Below, piece by piece: positions 16,139 to 24,508 of a stretch of 64,000 nucleotides of DNA. Each line of letters begins with the position of its first letter. Position 1 is the first letter of the stretch. The notes beneath the pieces are model-generated. The model ran no database searches. It was not told where the DNA came from and saw only the letters and a list, made by a program, of their open reading frames with translations. A program made the translations under genes and the position numbers. Origin of the DNA: JACDAN01 sp963847235 (GTDB lineage Bacteria; Actinomycetota; Thermoleophilia; Gaiellales; Gaiellaceae); contig CAWJYU010000025.1 in assembly GCA_963847235.1 (NCBI GenBank), positions 1-64,000 of the forward strand, written 5' to 3'.

Positions 16139-16942
16139 CTAGCGGATCATCGTCGTCGACTGTCCGGGTTGTCGACGACGCGCTGGTCTCCGTGCGGGCT
16201 GAGCCGTCGTCCCTCATCCGCTCGGCGTCCGCCTTCGCGCGTTCCTGGCCCTGTCGGATGTCGCTGCTTGACCTGGCCGGCCTCGCGCTGGCCCTTGTCG
16301 TAGGCGCCCTCGAGCATCCGGCCGGCGACGTCGCGGCCGCCGAGGCCGAAGGCAGGGCCGCGGCGAGCGCGATCGAGCCGAGCACGAGCGTGTAGGTCGT
16401 CACGACGATGTCGTGCGCGATCTTCAGCTGCTCGAGGATCATGAACGTCGCGATCGTCATGACCAGGATCGGCGCGGCGGTCGCGATCACCCTGCCGGTG
16501 GGCGTGTCGCCCATCAGCCGTGTTGCGAGCGTGGCGACGCCGGCCGCGATCGCCCCGGCGATCGAGGAAGATCGCGAGCGCGGCGATCACGTTCGGGATG
16601 TAGCTCCAGACGGCGGCGACGAACGCCGAGACGGCCTCGATCCCGAGCACCGAGGCGGCGATCGAGACGAAGGCGAGGAACAGCACCCAGAAGGAGATCC
16701 GGCCGATCAGCCGCGAAGGGCTGGCGGCGACCTTCGAGACCCACTCGCCGGTCTGCCCCGAGAGCAGGTTGCGGTCGAGCCCTGCCCGCGTCAAGCAAGG
16801 TCGTGATCAGCTTTCCGACGAACTTGGCGATGAAGTAGCCGATGATCAGGACGACGAGCGCCCCGATCAGCGCCGGGAGCCAGGCAAAGAAGGTGTCGAA
16901 CCCTCGCTCGATGCTGTCGCCGATGTTCAGTGCGGCGAACAC
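16139..16942 (-). pseudogene. Mechanosensitive-channel-like TM-helix protein, broken by several frame changes
   Basis: Starts at GTG 16942 with MFAALNIGDSIERGFDTFFA, then a first helix (WLPALIGALVVLIIGYFIAK) and FVGKLITTLL: the conserved TM helix (PF05552) found in prokaryotic mechanosensitive-channel relatives. The sequence continues in other frames: GLDRNLLSGQTGEWVSKVAA to ALAIFL, then GDTPTGRVIATAAPILVMTI and EQLKIAHDIVVTTYTLVLGS, then FGLGGRDVAGRMLEGAYDKG, then an Asp/Glu/Arg-rich tail. At least four frame changes are needed to reconstruct one ~265-residue protein, and the exact stop is uncertain (16139 or 16147). Members likely gate on membrane tension or form small channels. It is divergent from the MarR gene, with a palindrome between them. 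Confidence 0.65.
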
Positions 16943-16989
16943 GTGAGTACCCCCTGAATGGACGTTGATTGAAGATCAGGCAGTACCCA

Positions 16990-17001
16990 GCGTTTAAACG
17001 C
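16990..17001. promoter_or_regulatory. Perfect 12-bp palindrome, candidate MarR operator
   Basis: GCGTTTAAACGC lies in the 91-bp space between the divergent TM-helix gene and the MarR gene, 18 bases before the MarR -10 box. MarR proteins typically bind such palindromes next to their own promoter. Binding is inferred from position only. Confidence 0.5.
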
Positions 17002-17019
17002 CTAAAACGCCCGGCTTCC

Positions 17020-17025
17020 TATGAT
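17020..17025 (+). promoter_or_regulatory. -10 box TATGAT of a probable leaderless marR transcript
   Basis: TATGAT, a near-consensus -10 element, ends eight bases before the ATG at 17034. There is no ribosome site between them, consistent with a leaderless mRNA. Confidence 0.55.
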
Positions 17026-17033
17026 TCCCGACC

Positions 17034-17475
17034 ATGGTGAGCGAATCCACGAGGCCGGTCCTCCTCGAGCTCGCCGTCGCCAACGCGCTCGGGAGCCAGG
17101 TCTTCGAGCGGGAGCTGCTCCGCGCCGGCTATCCGCCCACGCAGGTCGGAACACTGAAGCTGATCGAGATCCACGGGCCGATCACTCCGAAGGACCTCGA
17201 AGCGGAGACGGGGATCGCGAAGACGACGCTCCGTGGACGGGTGCAGGGCCTGCAACGCAGGGGCCTCGTCCAGCGGGTGCCGAACGAGGCCGACCGTCGC
17301 TCGTACTTCCTCGAGGTCACGCCCGAGGGCCGCGAGTTCCTGGAGGCGATGGAGCCCATCCTGGACGCGGCGGAGAAGGCGATCGAGGGCGAGCTCGGCG
17401 TCTCGCTCGAGGAGTACCGCGGTCCGCTCGAGCGCTCTGCGCAAGGCGAACCGCGCTCTGTTAAGCCGGGATTAA
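17034..17475 (+). CDS. MarR-family transcriptional regulator, frame broken near 17432
   Basis: The winged-helix domain is clear: VGTLKLIEIHGPITPKDLEA, TGIAKTTLRGRVQGLQRRGL (recognition helix) and VQRVPNEADRRSYFLEVTPE (wing), followed by the C-terminal dimer helix ending EEYRGPLER. In the reading frame as given, the sequence then runs on for ~90 residues into palindromes and antisense of the next gene, which is unlikely. A one-base change near 17432 gives the natural ending ALRKANRALLSRD with stop 17473-17475. The ligand is unknown. A perfect palindrome and a leaderless -10 box precede it. The divergent channel-like gene is the most likely co-regulated target (inference). Confidence 0.8.
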
Positions 17476-17477
17476 CT

Positions 17478-17514
17478 AGGGCGGATCCGCCCTACTTTAG
17501 GGCGGATCCGCCCT
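17478..17514. terminator. Twin 16-bp palindromes forming a bidirectional terminator
   Basis: AGGGCGGATCCGCCCT occurs at 17478-17493 and again at 17499-17514, separated by acttt. Because each copy is its own reverse complement, the two copies can also pair with each other as a 16-bp stem with a 5-nt loop. It sits between convergent stop codons (17475 and 17539) and is followed by T-rich sequence on both sides. A protein-binding role for the paired palindromes is an alternative. Confidence 0.65.
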
Positions 17515-17538
17515 TTATGATTCTCGACGTGCTCGCGA

Positions 17539-18768
17539 TCATCTACGCGCCGGGGCTGCACGTCGATCCGCTGCCCAGGCTGCCACGGCCGTCCGCGAGC
17601 GCTCGATCAGCCGCTCCTGCTTCTCCTCGGGCTCCTCGGTTCGGATCACCTCGACGATCAGGCGATCGAACTCGGGACTCTCGACGTAGTCCACGGTAGC
17701 TTCCTCGAGGTGCGGTAGCGCCTCGGCGCGAAACTCCTCGAAGAGCTCGGTCTGGAAGTACTCGTCGGCGAGCGCGCGATACCGCTCGAGCTTCTCCTCG
17801 TACGGCAGGTCGGCGTCCCCGATCTCGAAGTAGGCCCCCGTCGGCTGGTACACGCCGACCTTCCGCTCGGTGGCGGCGCAGAACGTGCACCAGGCGAGCA
17901 GCGCCTGGATCGCCCACGGGAAGTAGTAGTGCAGGCTGACGAGCGCCATGTCTGGCGAGGCGTTGGCGTAGTCGATCGGGTGAGCCTCGCCGTCCTTGAC
18001 GATCACCTCGCACGAGTTGAACTCCCACCGGAAGAACGCGTTGACGACCCTCCCGATCGTCTCGACCTCCCGCATCTGCTCCGTCGGGAGGAAGTCGTCG
18101 CCGACCGAGTAGCGATAGTGGCCGTCGGCCGACGGGTCGTACTGCATGACTCTCGTCTGCGGCCCGATCGAGAGGCTGCGCGTGAAGACGTCGAAGTCCT
18201 CGACGGCCGCCTGCAGGTGCATCAGCCGCTCCCCCGACTCGTCGTAGGTCGCGTGCAGCTCCTCGCTCGACCCGATCCGGGTCACACCGACCCACATCCC
18301 GCCGTCGAACGGCTTCATGTAGAGCGGGTAGCCGACCTGCTCGGCGACGTAGTCGAGGTCGAACTCGGGGCTGTAACGCTCAGCCATCGGGACGTAGCGC
18401 GGGTTGTCCGGCGGGAGCTTGTGCGGGATCAGCCAGGTGTTCGGCACCTTGATCCCGAGCCGCATCATCGCGCAGTAGGCCGAGTGCTTCTCCATCGCCT
18501 GGAACGTGAACGGGTTGTTCAGGAGGTAGACCTCGTCCATCAGCGCGAGCTTCTTCAGCCACTCGCGCGGGACCTCGTACCACCAGGCGAGCCGGTCGAT
18601 GATCAGCGAGTGACGCGGCCTGTAGCGGAGGTCGAACGGCTCGTGGACGATCCGCTCGGTCGGGAACTCGTGCGTCTCGCCGCGCCAGCGCACCGGGCCG
18701 AGCCTGGCGAGCAGGGTCTCGAAGGCCCACGGCCAGTCCTCCTCGGTCGCGAGGAGCAGCCCGATCAG
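17539..18768 (-). CDS. ATP-grasp-type protein of unknown substrate, probable CTG start
   Basis: About 409 residues. It opens with LIGLLLATEEDWPWAFETLL. The stretch LLNNPFTFQAMEKHSAYCAM followed by RLGIKVPNTWLIP and YPLYMKPFDGGMWVGVTRIG is the substrate/ATP-binding layout of ATP-grasp ligases (RimK and glutathione-synthetase type). EFNSCEVIVKDGEAHPIDYA, then NASPDM, supplies metal ligands near the end of the fold. A C-terminal ~100-residue helical domain follows. ATP-grasp enzymes join a carboxylate to an amine or thiol via acyl phosphate; the substrate cannot be told. The frame is continuous with the upstream hydrolase only because of an indel there; the likely start is CTG 18768, in a CTGA overlap with the hydrolase stop. 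Confidence 0.7.
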   Translation of the reverse strand: MIGLLLATEEDWPWAFETLLARLGPVRWRGETHEFPTERIVHEPFDLRYRPRHSLIIDRLAWWYEVPREWLKKLALMDEVYLLNNPFTFQAMEKHSAYCAMMRLGIKVPNTWLIPHKLPPDNPRYVPMAERYSPEFDLDYVAEQVGYPLYMKPFDGGMWVGVTRIGSSEELHATYDESGERLMHLQAAVEDFDVFTRSLSIGPQTRVMQYDPSADGHYRYSVGDDFLPTEQMREVETIGRVVNAFFRWEFNSCEVIVKDGEAHPIDYANASPDMALVSLHYYFPWAIQALLAWCTFCAATERKVGVYQPTGAYFEIGDADLPYEEKLERYRALADEYFQTELFEEFRAEALPHLEEATVDYVESPEFDRLIVEVIRTEEPEEKQERLIERSRTAVAAWAADRRAAPARR

Positions 18769-19654
18769 GTGCTTGCGTGCCGTGCCGCCGAGTCTAAGTC
18801 CAGGGAGCGCAGGATCTCCTCGGCGTGCGACCAGAGGAGCAGGTGGCCGGCTCCCTCGAGCATGTGCAGTCGGCTGCCGGGGATCGTCTCGGCGAAGAAC
18901 TCGCGCGATCCTGGGGGAGACCGCCTCGTCCTCGTCGCCGTGCCAGACCTGCGTCGGGACCGTGATCTCCTCGGGCCGGAAACCCCACGGCGTCACGTAC
19001 AGGAGGACGAGGTCGCGCGCGTACCCGTCGGGGCCCCGCTCGATCGTCTCGCGGGTCGCGGCGTCGAACCGTCCGCGAACCTCTGGGTCGGCCAGGATCG
19101 CCTGATCGGCCTCGGGCCCATCGGCCTTGCCGCCGTTCCGGGAGCCCGCGGCCATCCGCTCGAGCTCTGCGCGGCAGTCCTCGAGCAGCCGGCGCGTGAT
19201 GAGCTCGTGATCGCTCTCGGCGAGCTCGATCATCGGTCGGCGGTGGGGAGGAGCCGAGAACCGGAGCTCGGGGCGGTCCCACACCGGCGCGGGAGAGCTG
19301 ACGAGGCCGAGCGCGGAGACCCGATCGGGGAGGGCGTAGGCACAGGAAGCGGCGTGCGGGCCTCCGCCGGACATCCCGAAGACGGCGAAGCGGTCGATGC
19401 TCGAGCCCGTCGGCGAGCTCCGCGATGTCGCGCGGCCAGTCGAGCAGCGTCCGCTCCGGGTGCAGGTCCGAGAGCCCGTAGCCGGGCCGGTCGACGAGGA
19501 TCAGGCGGACGCCGGCGGCGCGCGGCGCGTCGTCGCCGACGTGCGCGAGCCGCGAGAGGCTCGTTCCGTGGAAGCCGAAGACGGGCGCGCCGTCGGGCGA
19601 GCCCCACTCGGCATAGCCGAGCGCTCGTCCGTCGGAGAGTGAGAAGGCACCCAT
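18765..19654 (-). CDS. Alpha/beta-hydrolase, frame broken twice (near 19390 and 18910)
   Basis: Starts at ATG 19654: MGAFSLSDGRALGYAEWGSP, then VFGFHGTSLSRL (oxyanion HG motif) and LILVDRPGYGLSDLHPERTL. The nucleophile region FAVFGMSGGGPHAASCAYAL (G-x-S-x-G) is in a second frame after about 19390, continuing through ITVPTQVWHGDEDEAVSP, the acid strand. The catalytic His region FAETIPGSRLHMLEGAGHLL is in a third frame after about 18910, where a run of five G residues makes an indel easy. The corrected protein is ~297 residues, a normal size. Typical members hydrolyse esters, epoxides or haloalkanes; the specific substrate is unknown. It overlaps the ATP-grasp gene start, suggesting a two-gene operon. 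Confidence 0.75.
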
Positions 19655-19691
19655 GGTCGACTGACGTTATCGGCCGTTCTGCCGAAAAGAG

Positions 19692-19717
19692 AAGGGCGGC
19701 CCTTGCGGGCCGCCCTT
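19692..19717 (-). terminator. Intrinsic terminator of the oligopeptide-binding-protein gene
   Basis: The eleven-base arms aagggcggccc (19692-19702) and gggccgccctt (19707-19717) with loop ttgc. Read on the minus strand the hairpin follows the stop at 19744 and is succeeded by a tctctttt tract. Confidence 0.85.
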
Positions 19718-19743
19718 CCTCGTCTGCTCTTCCGCTTCGTCCG

Positions 19744-21405
19744 CTAGCGGTTGAGGCAGAGCGCGGAGTAGTCCCACGTGAAGACCGGGTGGTAGTGGTA
19801 GCACCCAGTCCGCGCGGAGACGTAATGCCGGTCGTTCGGGCTCGCGTAGGTGGCCAGCGGCGCACCGTTGCGAACCAGGTCGTGGTCGAGGTTCGAGAAC
19901 GCGCGATACCTCTCGACGCCCACCAGCGTCTTCGCCCGCGTGATCTTGCGGTTGAAGGCCGGCGAGTTGAAGTACGAGAAGTTCACGTTGTTGGCAGGCC
20001 GGATCGTCGAGCCGTCGACCAGGAAGATGAAGTCGTACGGATCGAAGTAGTCCATGTGCCAACCCTCGAGCGTCATGTCGAACGGCTCGCCCTTGCGGCC
20101 GGCCAGCTCGAACTGGGTCGCCCGCGGGAACAGCCTGATGTCCATGTTCAGGCCGATGTTCCGCAGGTTCGCCTGGACGACCTGGCACCGCGCGGGAGAC
20201 GGAGCCCGGTTGGAGCAGTAGAACACGCCGTCACCGCCCCGCTGCTGGCCATTGGCGAGATTCCTCGCCTGGCTCAGGTTGGGCCGCCGCGGGTAGATGG
20301 AGAGGTTCCGGAAGCCGCGCATCGTCGGCGGCATGTACTGGTCGTTCGTGACGCCGGCGTACGCCCCGCCCTGTGCGAGGACGGCCTGCCGGTCGATCGC
20401 GAAGTTGACGGCCTTCTTCAGCCGGACGTTGCCGTTCCCGCCGCCGCCGAACAGCCTGCGATCGTGGTTCATCGCCAGGTAGAGGATCGTCGGTGCGGGG
20501 TTCGCGAAGTAGCGGCCCGGCGACTGCTTCTTGACGCCGTAGCGGCGACCCAGCTCGGCATGCGCTGCCGGCGGGAGGTCACCCATGTCCACTACGCCGC
20601 GGTCGATGTTCAGCTTGATCGTTTCGAGCGGAAGCCCGATGTCGACCTCGATGCGGTTGACGTTGCCGCGGACGGGACCGCGATAGAAGCGGTTCCGCTC
20701 GAGGATGACGCGCCGGTTCTTCGTCCACTCCTTGATGTAGTACGGACCTGCGCCGTGCACGGGAGCGCTGACGCCCTCCGGGTTGATGGGCAGGTTCGGC
20801 TGAGCGGCGAAGAAGGGCATCGCCAGCCGGGACAGGAGGTCCGGCGAGCGCTTGGTCAGGCGGAGCGTGAGGGTGTTCCCACGCGCGGTGATCCCGCTGG
20901 CCCGCTGAGCGCGGCCGGCGATCACTGCCTCTGCGCCCCGGATGTCTTCGATGAACGGCTGCGCCGGGGAGCTCATCCGCCGGTTCAGCGTGCGGTTCAG
21001 GGCGTTGGCGAAGGTCTGCGCCGTGACCCGCTGCCCGTTCGAGAGGCGATACGTGTTCTTGAGCCGGAACGTGTACACCAGCCCGTTACTGGAGATACGA
21101 GGGAAGCCCTGAGCTACCTCAGGCGTGAGCCGCGACCCTCTCGGGGCGGGCGCATGCGGGTAGTTCATGAGCATCGCGCTCGTCGAGTACGCGATCGTCC
21201 AGGACGGCACGTAGTACCAGAGAGCCGGATCGACGTAGTCGATGTCGACTGTCAGGCTGTGCTTGAGCGTCCCGCCGACCCGTGCCTTCCCGGCATCCGA
21301 TGCCTGCGGCCCGGCGCTACTCGAGGGGCCCGCTACTGCGGACGCCGCGAGCAGCCCGGCGCCGACGAGCAGCATCGCCACCGAGAGCGTGAGTCGTCTA
21401 TGCAC
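19744..21405 (-). CDS. ABC transporter substrate-binding protein, SBP_bac_5 (oligopeptide/nickel type)
   Basis: 553 residues from GTG 21405, behind an excellent ribosome site (gaaaggag). A signal peptide is evident (MHRRLTLSVAMLLVGAGLLA with an Ala cleavage region), so it is exported. The family core follows: GGTLKHSLTVDIDYVDPALW, then the typical NGLVYTFRLKNTYRLSNGQR, TAQTFANALNR, HGAGPYYIKEWTKNRRVILE and a long C-terminal lobe ending YHYHPVFTWDYSALCLNR. PF00496 proteins capture oligopeptides, nickel or other solutes for an ABC importer. No permease or ATPase genes are nearby, so its partners are encoded elsewhere or it is an orphan. The divergent LysR gene at 21667 is a likely regulator (inference from position). 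Confidence 0.88.
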   Translation of the reverse strand: MHRRLTLSVAMLLVGAGLLAASAVAGPSSSAGPQASDAGKARVGGTLKHSLTVDIDYVDPALWYYVPSWTIAYSTSAMLMNYPHAPAPRGSRLTPEVAQGFPRISSNGLVYTFRLKNTYRLSNGQRVTAQTFANALNRTLNRRMSSPAQPFIEDIRGAEAVIAGRAQRASGITARGNTLTLRLTKRSPDLLSRLAMPFFAAQPNLPINPEGVSAPVHGAGPYYIKEWTKNRRVILERNRFYRGPVRGNVNRIEVDIGLPLETIKLNIDRGVVDMGDLPPAAHAELGRRYGVKKQSPGRYFANPAPTILYLAMNHDRRLFGGGGNGNVRLKKAVNFAIDRQAVLAQGGAYAGVTNDQYMPPTMRGFRNLSIYPRRPNLSQARNLANGQQRGGDGVFYCSNRAPSPARCQVVQANLRNIGLNMDIRLFPRATQFELAGRKGEPFDMTLEGWHMDYFDPYDFIFLVDGSTIRPANNVNFSYFNSPAFNRKITRAKTLVGVERYRAFSNLDHDLVRNGAPLATYASPNDRHYVSARTGCYHYHPVFTWDYSALCLNR

Positions 21406-21666
21406 TGAGACTCCTTTCGCGGTTTGAGAGCCGGGCAATCCGCCTGCCCGGCTCCGAGCGCCTCTATTCGGCACTCCGACCGCTCAAACGGCTCAAAAAG
21501 AGGGTTGTTAGACGGAAATCACTGACCGGAATTGCCCGTTCAGTGTGGGTAATCACTCGATCTGCAAACCAATATCGCTCTGAGCCGTCAACGGTAAGCG
21601 GATGGGCCGTTCGACCCCCGCGCGCCCCAATCGATCTCGCTGCACCCGGCCGAGCTCAGGAGTGCC
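21406..21666. promoter_or_regulatory. Divergent intergenic region with candidate LysR operator
   Basis: These 261 bases between the divergent substrate-binding-protein and LysR genes are visibly more AT-rich than their surroundings. They contain an imperfect palindrome at 21520-21545 (cactgaccgg and cccgttcagtg around aattg) and two copies of aatcact. LysR regulators usually bind such dyads between divergent genes. No coding region was seen here. Confidence 0.5.
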
Positions 21667-22584
21667 GTGCAGCAGCTGAAACGCTGGCCGGGAATCGAGC
21701 TGCGGCACCTCGAGGCGCTCGCAGTCGTCGTGGACGAGGGGAGCTTCCGGCGGGCGGCGCGCAAGCTCGGCTATACGCAGTCGGCGATCAGCCAGCAGAT
21801 CGCGGCGCTCGAGCGCGCGGTCGGGCATCCCGTCCTGGAGCGGCCGTCGCGGGGCAGACCCCTCGCGCTCACGGAGGTCGGCACCCGCCTTCGGCGGCTG
21901 CACGACACCGTCGAGCAGGCGATGGCCGCTGCACGCGCCGACGTCGCCGCCGCAGCGGCGGGCGTCGGGCACGTCGTCCGAGTCGGGACGCCGTTCTCGT
22001 TCCCGCATCTGTCCGAGGCGGTAGTCGCGATGCGTGTCCGGCACCCGCGCGTGGTCGTCGAGGTCGTGAGCGCCGTGGAGGACGACCGGCTGCTCCGGCT
22101 CCTCGAGACCGGCGCGGTCGATCTGGCCGTCGTGCGGTCGGCGGCGGAGCCGCCCCCGGTGGAGGTGCGGCCGGCGGCGATGTGCTCCTACGCGGCGGCG
22201 ATTCCGTCCGTCTCGCCGCTCGCCCGAGCGCAGAAGCGGGTCGCGCTGGCGGATCTCAGCGGCTTCGCGCGGATCGCGACCGCGGACGGGACGGCGTTCG
22301 CCGACGACGTCGCGGCTCCGGTCGTGGCGTCGGACGCCGAGATGGCGCTCGGCCTGGTCGGCGCCGGCGCGGGAGCGGCGGTGCTCCCCGCGCTGTTCGC
22401 GTCCGCTCCCCCGACGGGCGTGACGGTCCGACCGCTCCGCGACATCCTGCCGCCGTTCAGGCTCTCGATCGCCACGACCGGCCGGATCGTCCCGCAGGCG
22501 TCGGACCTGGCCGACCTGCTGGTCGCCGCGATCTCCGGCTGGCCCAACGCAGGCTCCGCCGAGAGCGACGCGGCACCCGGCTAG
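21667..22584 (+). CDS. LysR-family transcriptional regulator
   Basis: This 305-residue protein starts at GTG 21667 behind aggag. The N-terminal helix-turn-helix is typical: IELRHLEALAVVVDEGSFRR, AARKLGYTQSAISQQIAALE and RAVGHPVLERPSRGRPLALT. The C-terminal two-lobed co-inducer domain follows from about residue 95 (VVRVGTPFSFPHLSEAVVAM) and ends with a disordered tail. The ligand is unknown. The adjacent divergent gene encodes a secreted solute-binding protein, the classic arrangement for LysR control of a transporter; that link is inference. Confidence 0.88.
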   Translation: MQQLKRWPGIELRHLEALAVVVDEGSFRRAARKLGYTQSAISQQIAALERAVGHPVLERPSRGRPLALTEVGTRLRRLHDTVEQAMAAARADVAAAAAGVGHVVRVGTPFSFPHLSEAVVAMRVRHPRVVVEVVSAVEDDRLLRLLETGAVDLAVVRSAAEPPPVEVRPAAMCSYAAAIPSVSPLARAQKRVALADLSGFARIATADGTAFADDVAAPVVASDAEMALGLVGAGAGAAVLPALFASAPPTGVTVRPLRDILPPFRLSIATTGRIVPQASDLADLLVAAISGWPNAGSAESDAAPG

Positions 22585-22671
22585 AAGCGCCCGGCACTCC
22601 GATCGGTGTCGGACCCCGCGGCCTGTCAAGCGAAATCTGTGCCGAAAGTGTGCCGAGTTCTCGCGGAGCCC

Positions 22672-23502
22672 CTAGGCGGCGGCGATCAGGCGCGCGGCTT
22701 CGACCGACTCCGGTGACCAGCCCTCGTCGTCCCAGCCCCACGCAAGTGCGTGCGCGACGCCCCAGGCCTGCGCTCGCTCGCGGTCGAGGCCGATCCCGGC
22801 CAGGACGTCGAGCCAGCGGCGAACGGCCGGGGTGCCCCCGGTCCAGGCTGCGTTTCGCAGCGGGCCGACGGCGTCGAGCTCGCGCTCCCCGACGAGCGGC
22901 TTCGGATCGATGACGAGCCACGGCTCCCGCTTCGCGCCGAGGATGTTGCCGCCGTGGAGATCCTGGTTGACGAGCGTCGTCGCATCCGGAACGGCTGTGC
23001 GGAAGACGTCGACGGCGAGCTCGACGAGCGACCGCTCGAACGGCCGGCCGCCGAGCTCGTAACGCGCAGGCACGTCCTCGGCCCACCGTCGGGCCTCGTC
23101 GGCCGCGTGCCTGAACGGCTCGCCGGCGTCGAGCCACAGCCGCGGGAGGAGCTCGCCGACCACGGCCGCCTCGTCGGCGCCGGAATCCGCGAGGCGCGTC
23201 CCCGGCCGGCAGCGCTCGAGGAGGAACGCGCGCTGCCGATCGTCCCGCGCTACGAGCCTGACCGCACCCCGGCCGTCCCACGACGCCAGCGCGTCCGCTT
23301 CGTGGTCGGCCTCGTAGTGCGAGGGCGCGTTCACCTTCAGCACGACGTCACCTGCCGGGACCACGAGCGAGTGCGGCGTGTCGACGGGCTCCTCGGGCGC
23401 CAGACCCCACTCCGAGGCCAGCTCGGCCACCTGTCCGGGTAGCCCGTCCAGCCATTCCTGCTCGCTCCGCCAGTTCTCTCTGAGGGCCACTGGGAGCTCC
23501 AT
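22672..23502 (-). CDS. Aminoglycoside/hydroxyurea kinase family protein (streptomycin 6-kinase-like)
   Basis: 276 residues. It begins MELPVALRENWRSEQEWLDG and contains VVPAGDVVLKVNAPSHYEAD (nucleotide-binding Lys), LLERCRPGTRLADSGADEAA, the catalytic loop LVNQDLHGGNILGAKREPWL (Asp in a phosphotransferase NxDxHxxN-like loop) and the metal-binding VIDPKPLVGERELDAVG. These match the APH(6)/hydroxyurea-phosphotransferase family (PF04655). Known members phosphorylate streptomycin or hydroxyurea, but environmental homologues often have no tested activity, so a resistance role is only a family-based possibility. The gene stands alone on the minus strand. Confidence 0.82.
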   Translation of the reverse strand: MELPVALRENWRSEQEWLDGLPGQVAELASEWGLAPEEPVDTPHSLVVPAGDVVLKVNAPSHYEADHEADALASWDGRGAVRLVARDDRQRAFLLERCRPGTRLADSGADEAAVVGELLPRLWLDAGEPFRHAADEARRWAEDVPARYELGGRPFERSLVELAVDVFRTAVPDATTLVNQDLHGGNILGAKREPWLVIDPKPLVGERELDAVGPLRNAAWTGGTPAVRRWLDVLAGIGLDRERAQAWGVAHALAWGWDDEGWSPESVEAARLIAAA

Positions 23503-23550
23503 CGGCCCCTCAGTGTCCCCAAAACGGAGCTGTGGGCCGTCTCTCGCGTT

Positions 23551-23556
23551 TAGGGT
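23551..23556 (+). promoter_or_regulatory. -10 box TAGGGT of a probable leaderless transcript
   Basis: TAGGGT ends six bases before the GTG at 23563 of a 57-residue membrane protein. The same TAGG(G/C)T-N6-GTG layout recurs upstream of other genes in the window. Confidence 0.45.
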
Positions 23557-23562
23557 GCCGAT

Positions 23563-23736
23563 GTGACCGAGCCCGGACGAGAGAGCGACGCCCCGCTGGA
23601 GCGTGAGGCGAGGGAGGCGGCGCGCGGCGAGAGTGACAAGACGCCGCTGCTCCTGATCGGCGGCGTCGGCGGCACGATCGCGATCGTCGCCGGAATCCTC
23701 ATCGTCGCGATGCTCCTCGTCTGGCTCTTCGTGTAG
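23563..23736 (+). CDS. Single-helix 57-residue membrane protein
   Basis: Translated from GTG 23563 this gives a highly charged N-terminal half (TEPGRESDAPLEREAREAAR) and one strong membrane helix (LLLIGGVGGTIAIVAGILIV, then AMLLVWLFV) ending at the stop 23734-23736. The acidic/basic cytosolic arm plus single anchor resembles small actinobacterial membrane proteins of unknown function. Coding is supported by the clean charge-then-helix design, a leaderless-type -10 box six bases before the start, and lack of overlap with other genes. The 78 bases downstream contain no gene. Confidence 0.6.
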   Translation: MTEPGRESDAPLEREAREAARGESDKTPLLLIGGVGGTIAIVAGILIVAMLLVWLFV

Positions 23737-23814
23737 CCGGACGAGCCGAGAGCGAGAGCGCGCAGGAGCTCGTCGGCCGCGCGAACTCGGCGCTCCACGC
23801 GGCCAAGCGCGGCG

Positions 23815-24504
23815 TTAAGGCTTTGGAGGCCGCAGCACCGCGAACGGATCAGTTACTTCCAGCTGCGGCGAGCTGAAGCGGAACACCGACGCTGGCCTGC
23901 CTCCTGTCCGGCCCGGCTCCCGGCGTCCGCCGGTGGGCTCGAGGACTCCTCGCCGAACCAGCACACGGTGGAGGTTCGTCGCCGAGACGTCGTGGCCGAG
24001 CGCCGCTGCGTAGATCGTGCGGAGCTGGGAGAGCGTGAACTCCTCCGGCGCGAGCGCGAAGCCGATGTTCGTGTAGGAGAGCTTCGCCCGCAGGCGCGCG
24101 AGGCCGGATCCGACGATCTCGCCGTGGTCGAACGCCGCCCGCCCGAGCCGGTCGACGAGCAGCCATCGCGTGTCCTCCGGGACTGCGGGATCGACGTCGC
24201 TCGGAACCAGGCCCAGGTAGGCGGTCGCCAGCTCCCAGTCCTCGGGATTGCGGGTCGGCTCGCTGCGGGTCTCGAGCTGTTCCAGGTGCGCCAGCTCCCG
24301 CACGTCCACCTTGGCCGCGAGGTGTCCCCTGATCGACTCCTCCAAGGTCTGCCCGGGCTCGAGAACGCCGCCCGGCAGGGCCCAGCGACGCGCGAACGGC
24401 TCCCGCGCCCGCTGCCACATGAGCACCTGCAGCGCGTCGTCGCGAACCTGGAAGACAACAGCAAGCGTGACGTGCCGTGGGGCGGCTCGGATAGACTTCG
24501 CCAC
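23815..24504 (-). CDS. NUDIX-fold protein with C-terminal winged helix (NrtR-like regulator)
   Basis: 229 residues from GTG 24504. The N-terminal NUDIX fold is clear (VTLAVVFQVRDDALQVLMWQ, FARRWALPGGVLEPGQTLEE), but the catalytic box is degenerate: where active enzymes have REL-x-EE-x-G this protein has RGHLAAKVDV, losing the metal-binding glutamates. The C-terminal ~80 residues form a winged-helix-like region (FTLSQLRTIYAAALGHDVSA, TNLHRVLVRRGVLEPTG). That combination is typical of NrtR-type regulators, which sense ADP-ribose or related NAD metabolites. A hydrolase role is unlikely given the lost residues. It is divergent from a BMP-type nucleoside-binding lipoprotein with only four bases between the start codons. 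Confidence 0.75.
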   Translation of the reverse strand: MAKSIRAAPRHVTLAVVFQVRDDALQVLMWQRAREPFARRWALPGGVLEPGQTLEESIRGHLAAKVDVRELAHLEQLETRSEPTRNPEDWELATAYLGLVPSDVDPAVPEDTRWLLVDRLGRAAFDHGEIVGSGLARLRAKLSYTNIGFALAPEEFTLSQLRTIYAAALGHDVSATNLHRVLVRRGVLEPTGGRREPGRTGGRPASVFRFSSPQLEVTDPFAVLRPPKP

Positions 24505-24508
24505 CGGT

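Noticed and set aside
17478..17514. Cloning artefact suggested by two GGATCC (BamHI) sites
   Set aside because: The surrounding bases extend each site to a 16-bp genomic-looking palindrome between convergent genes, and no vector-like sequence is present.
17929..21408. A plus-strand open frame of more than 1100 codons
   Set aside because: It lies antisense to the ATP-grasp, hydrolase and oligopeptide-binding genes and translates to Arg/Pro/Ala-rich sequence without domains. Long antisense frames are expected in GC-rich DNA.
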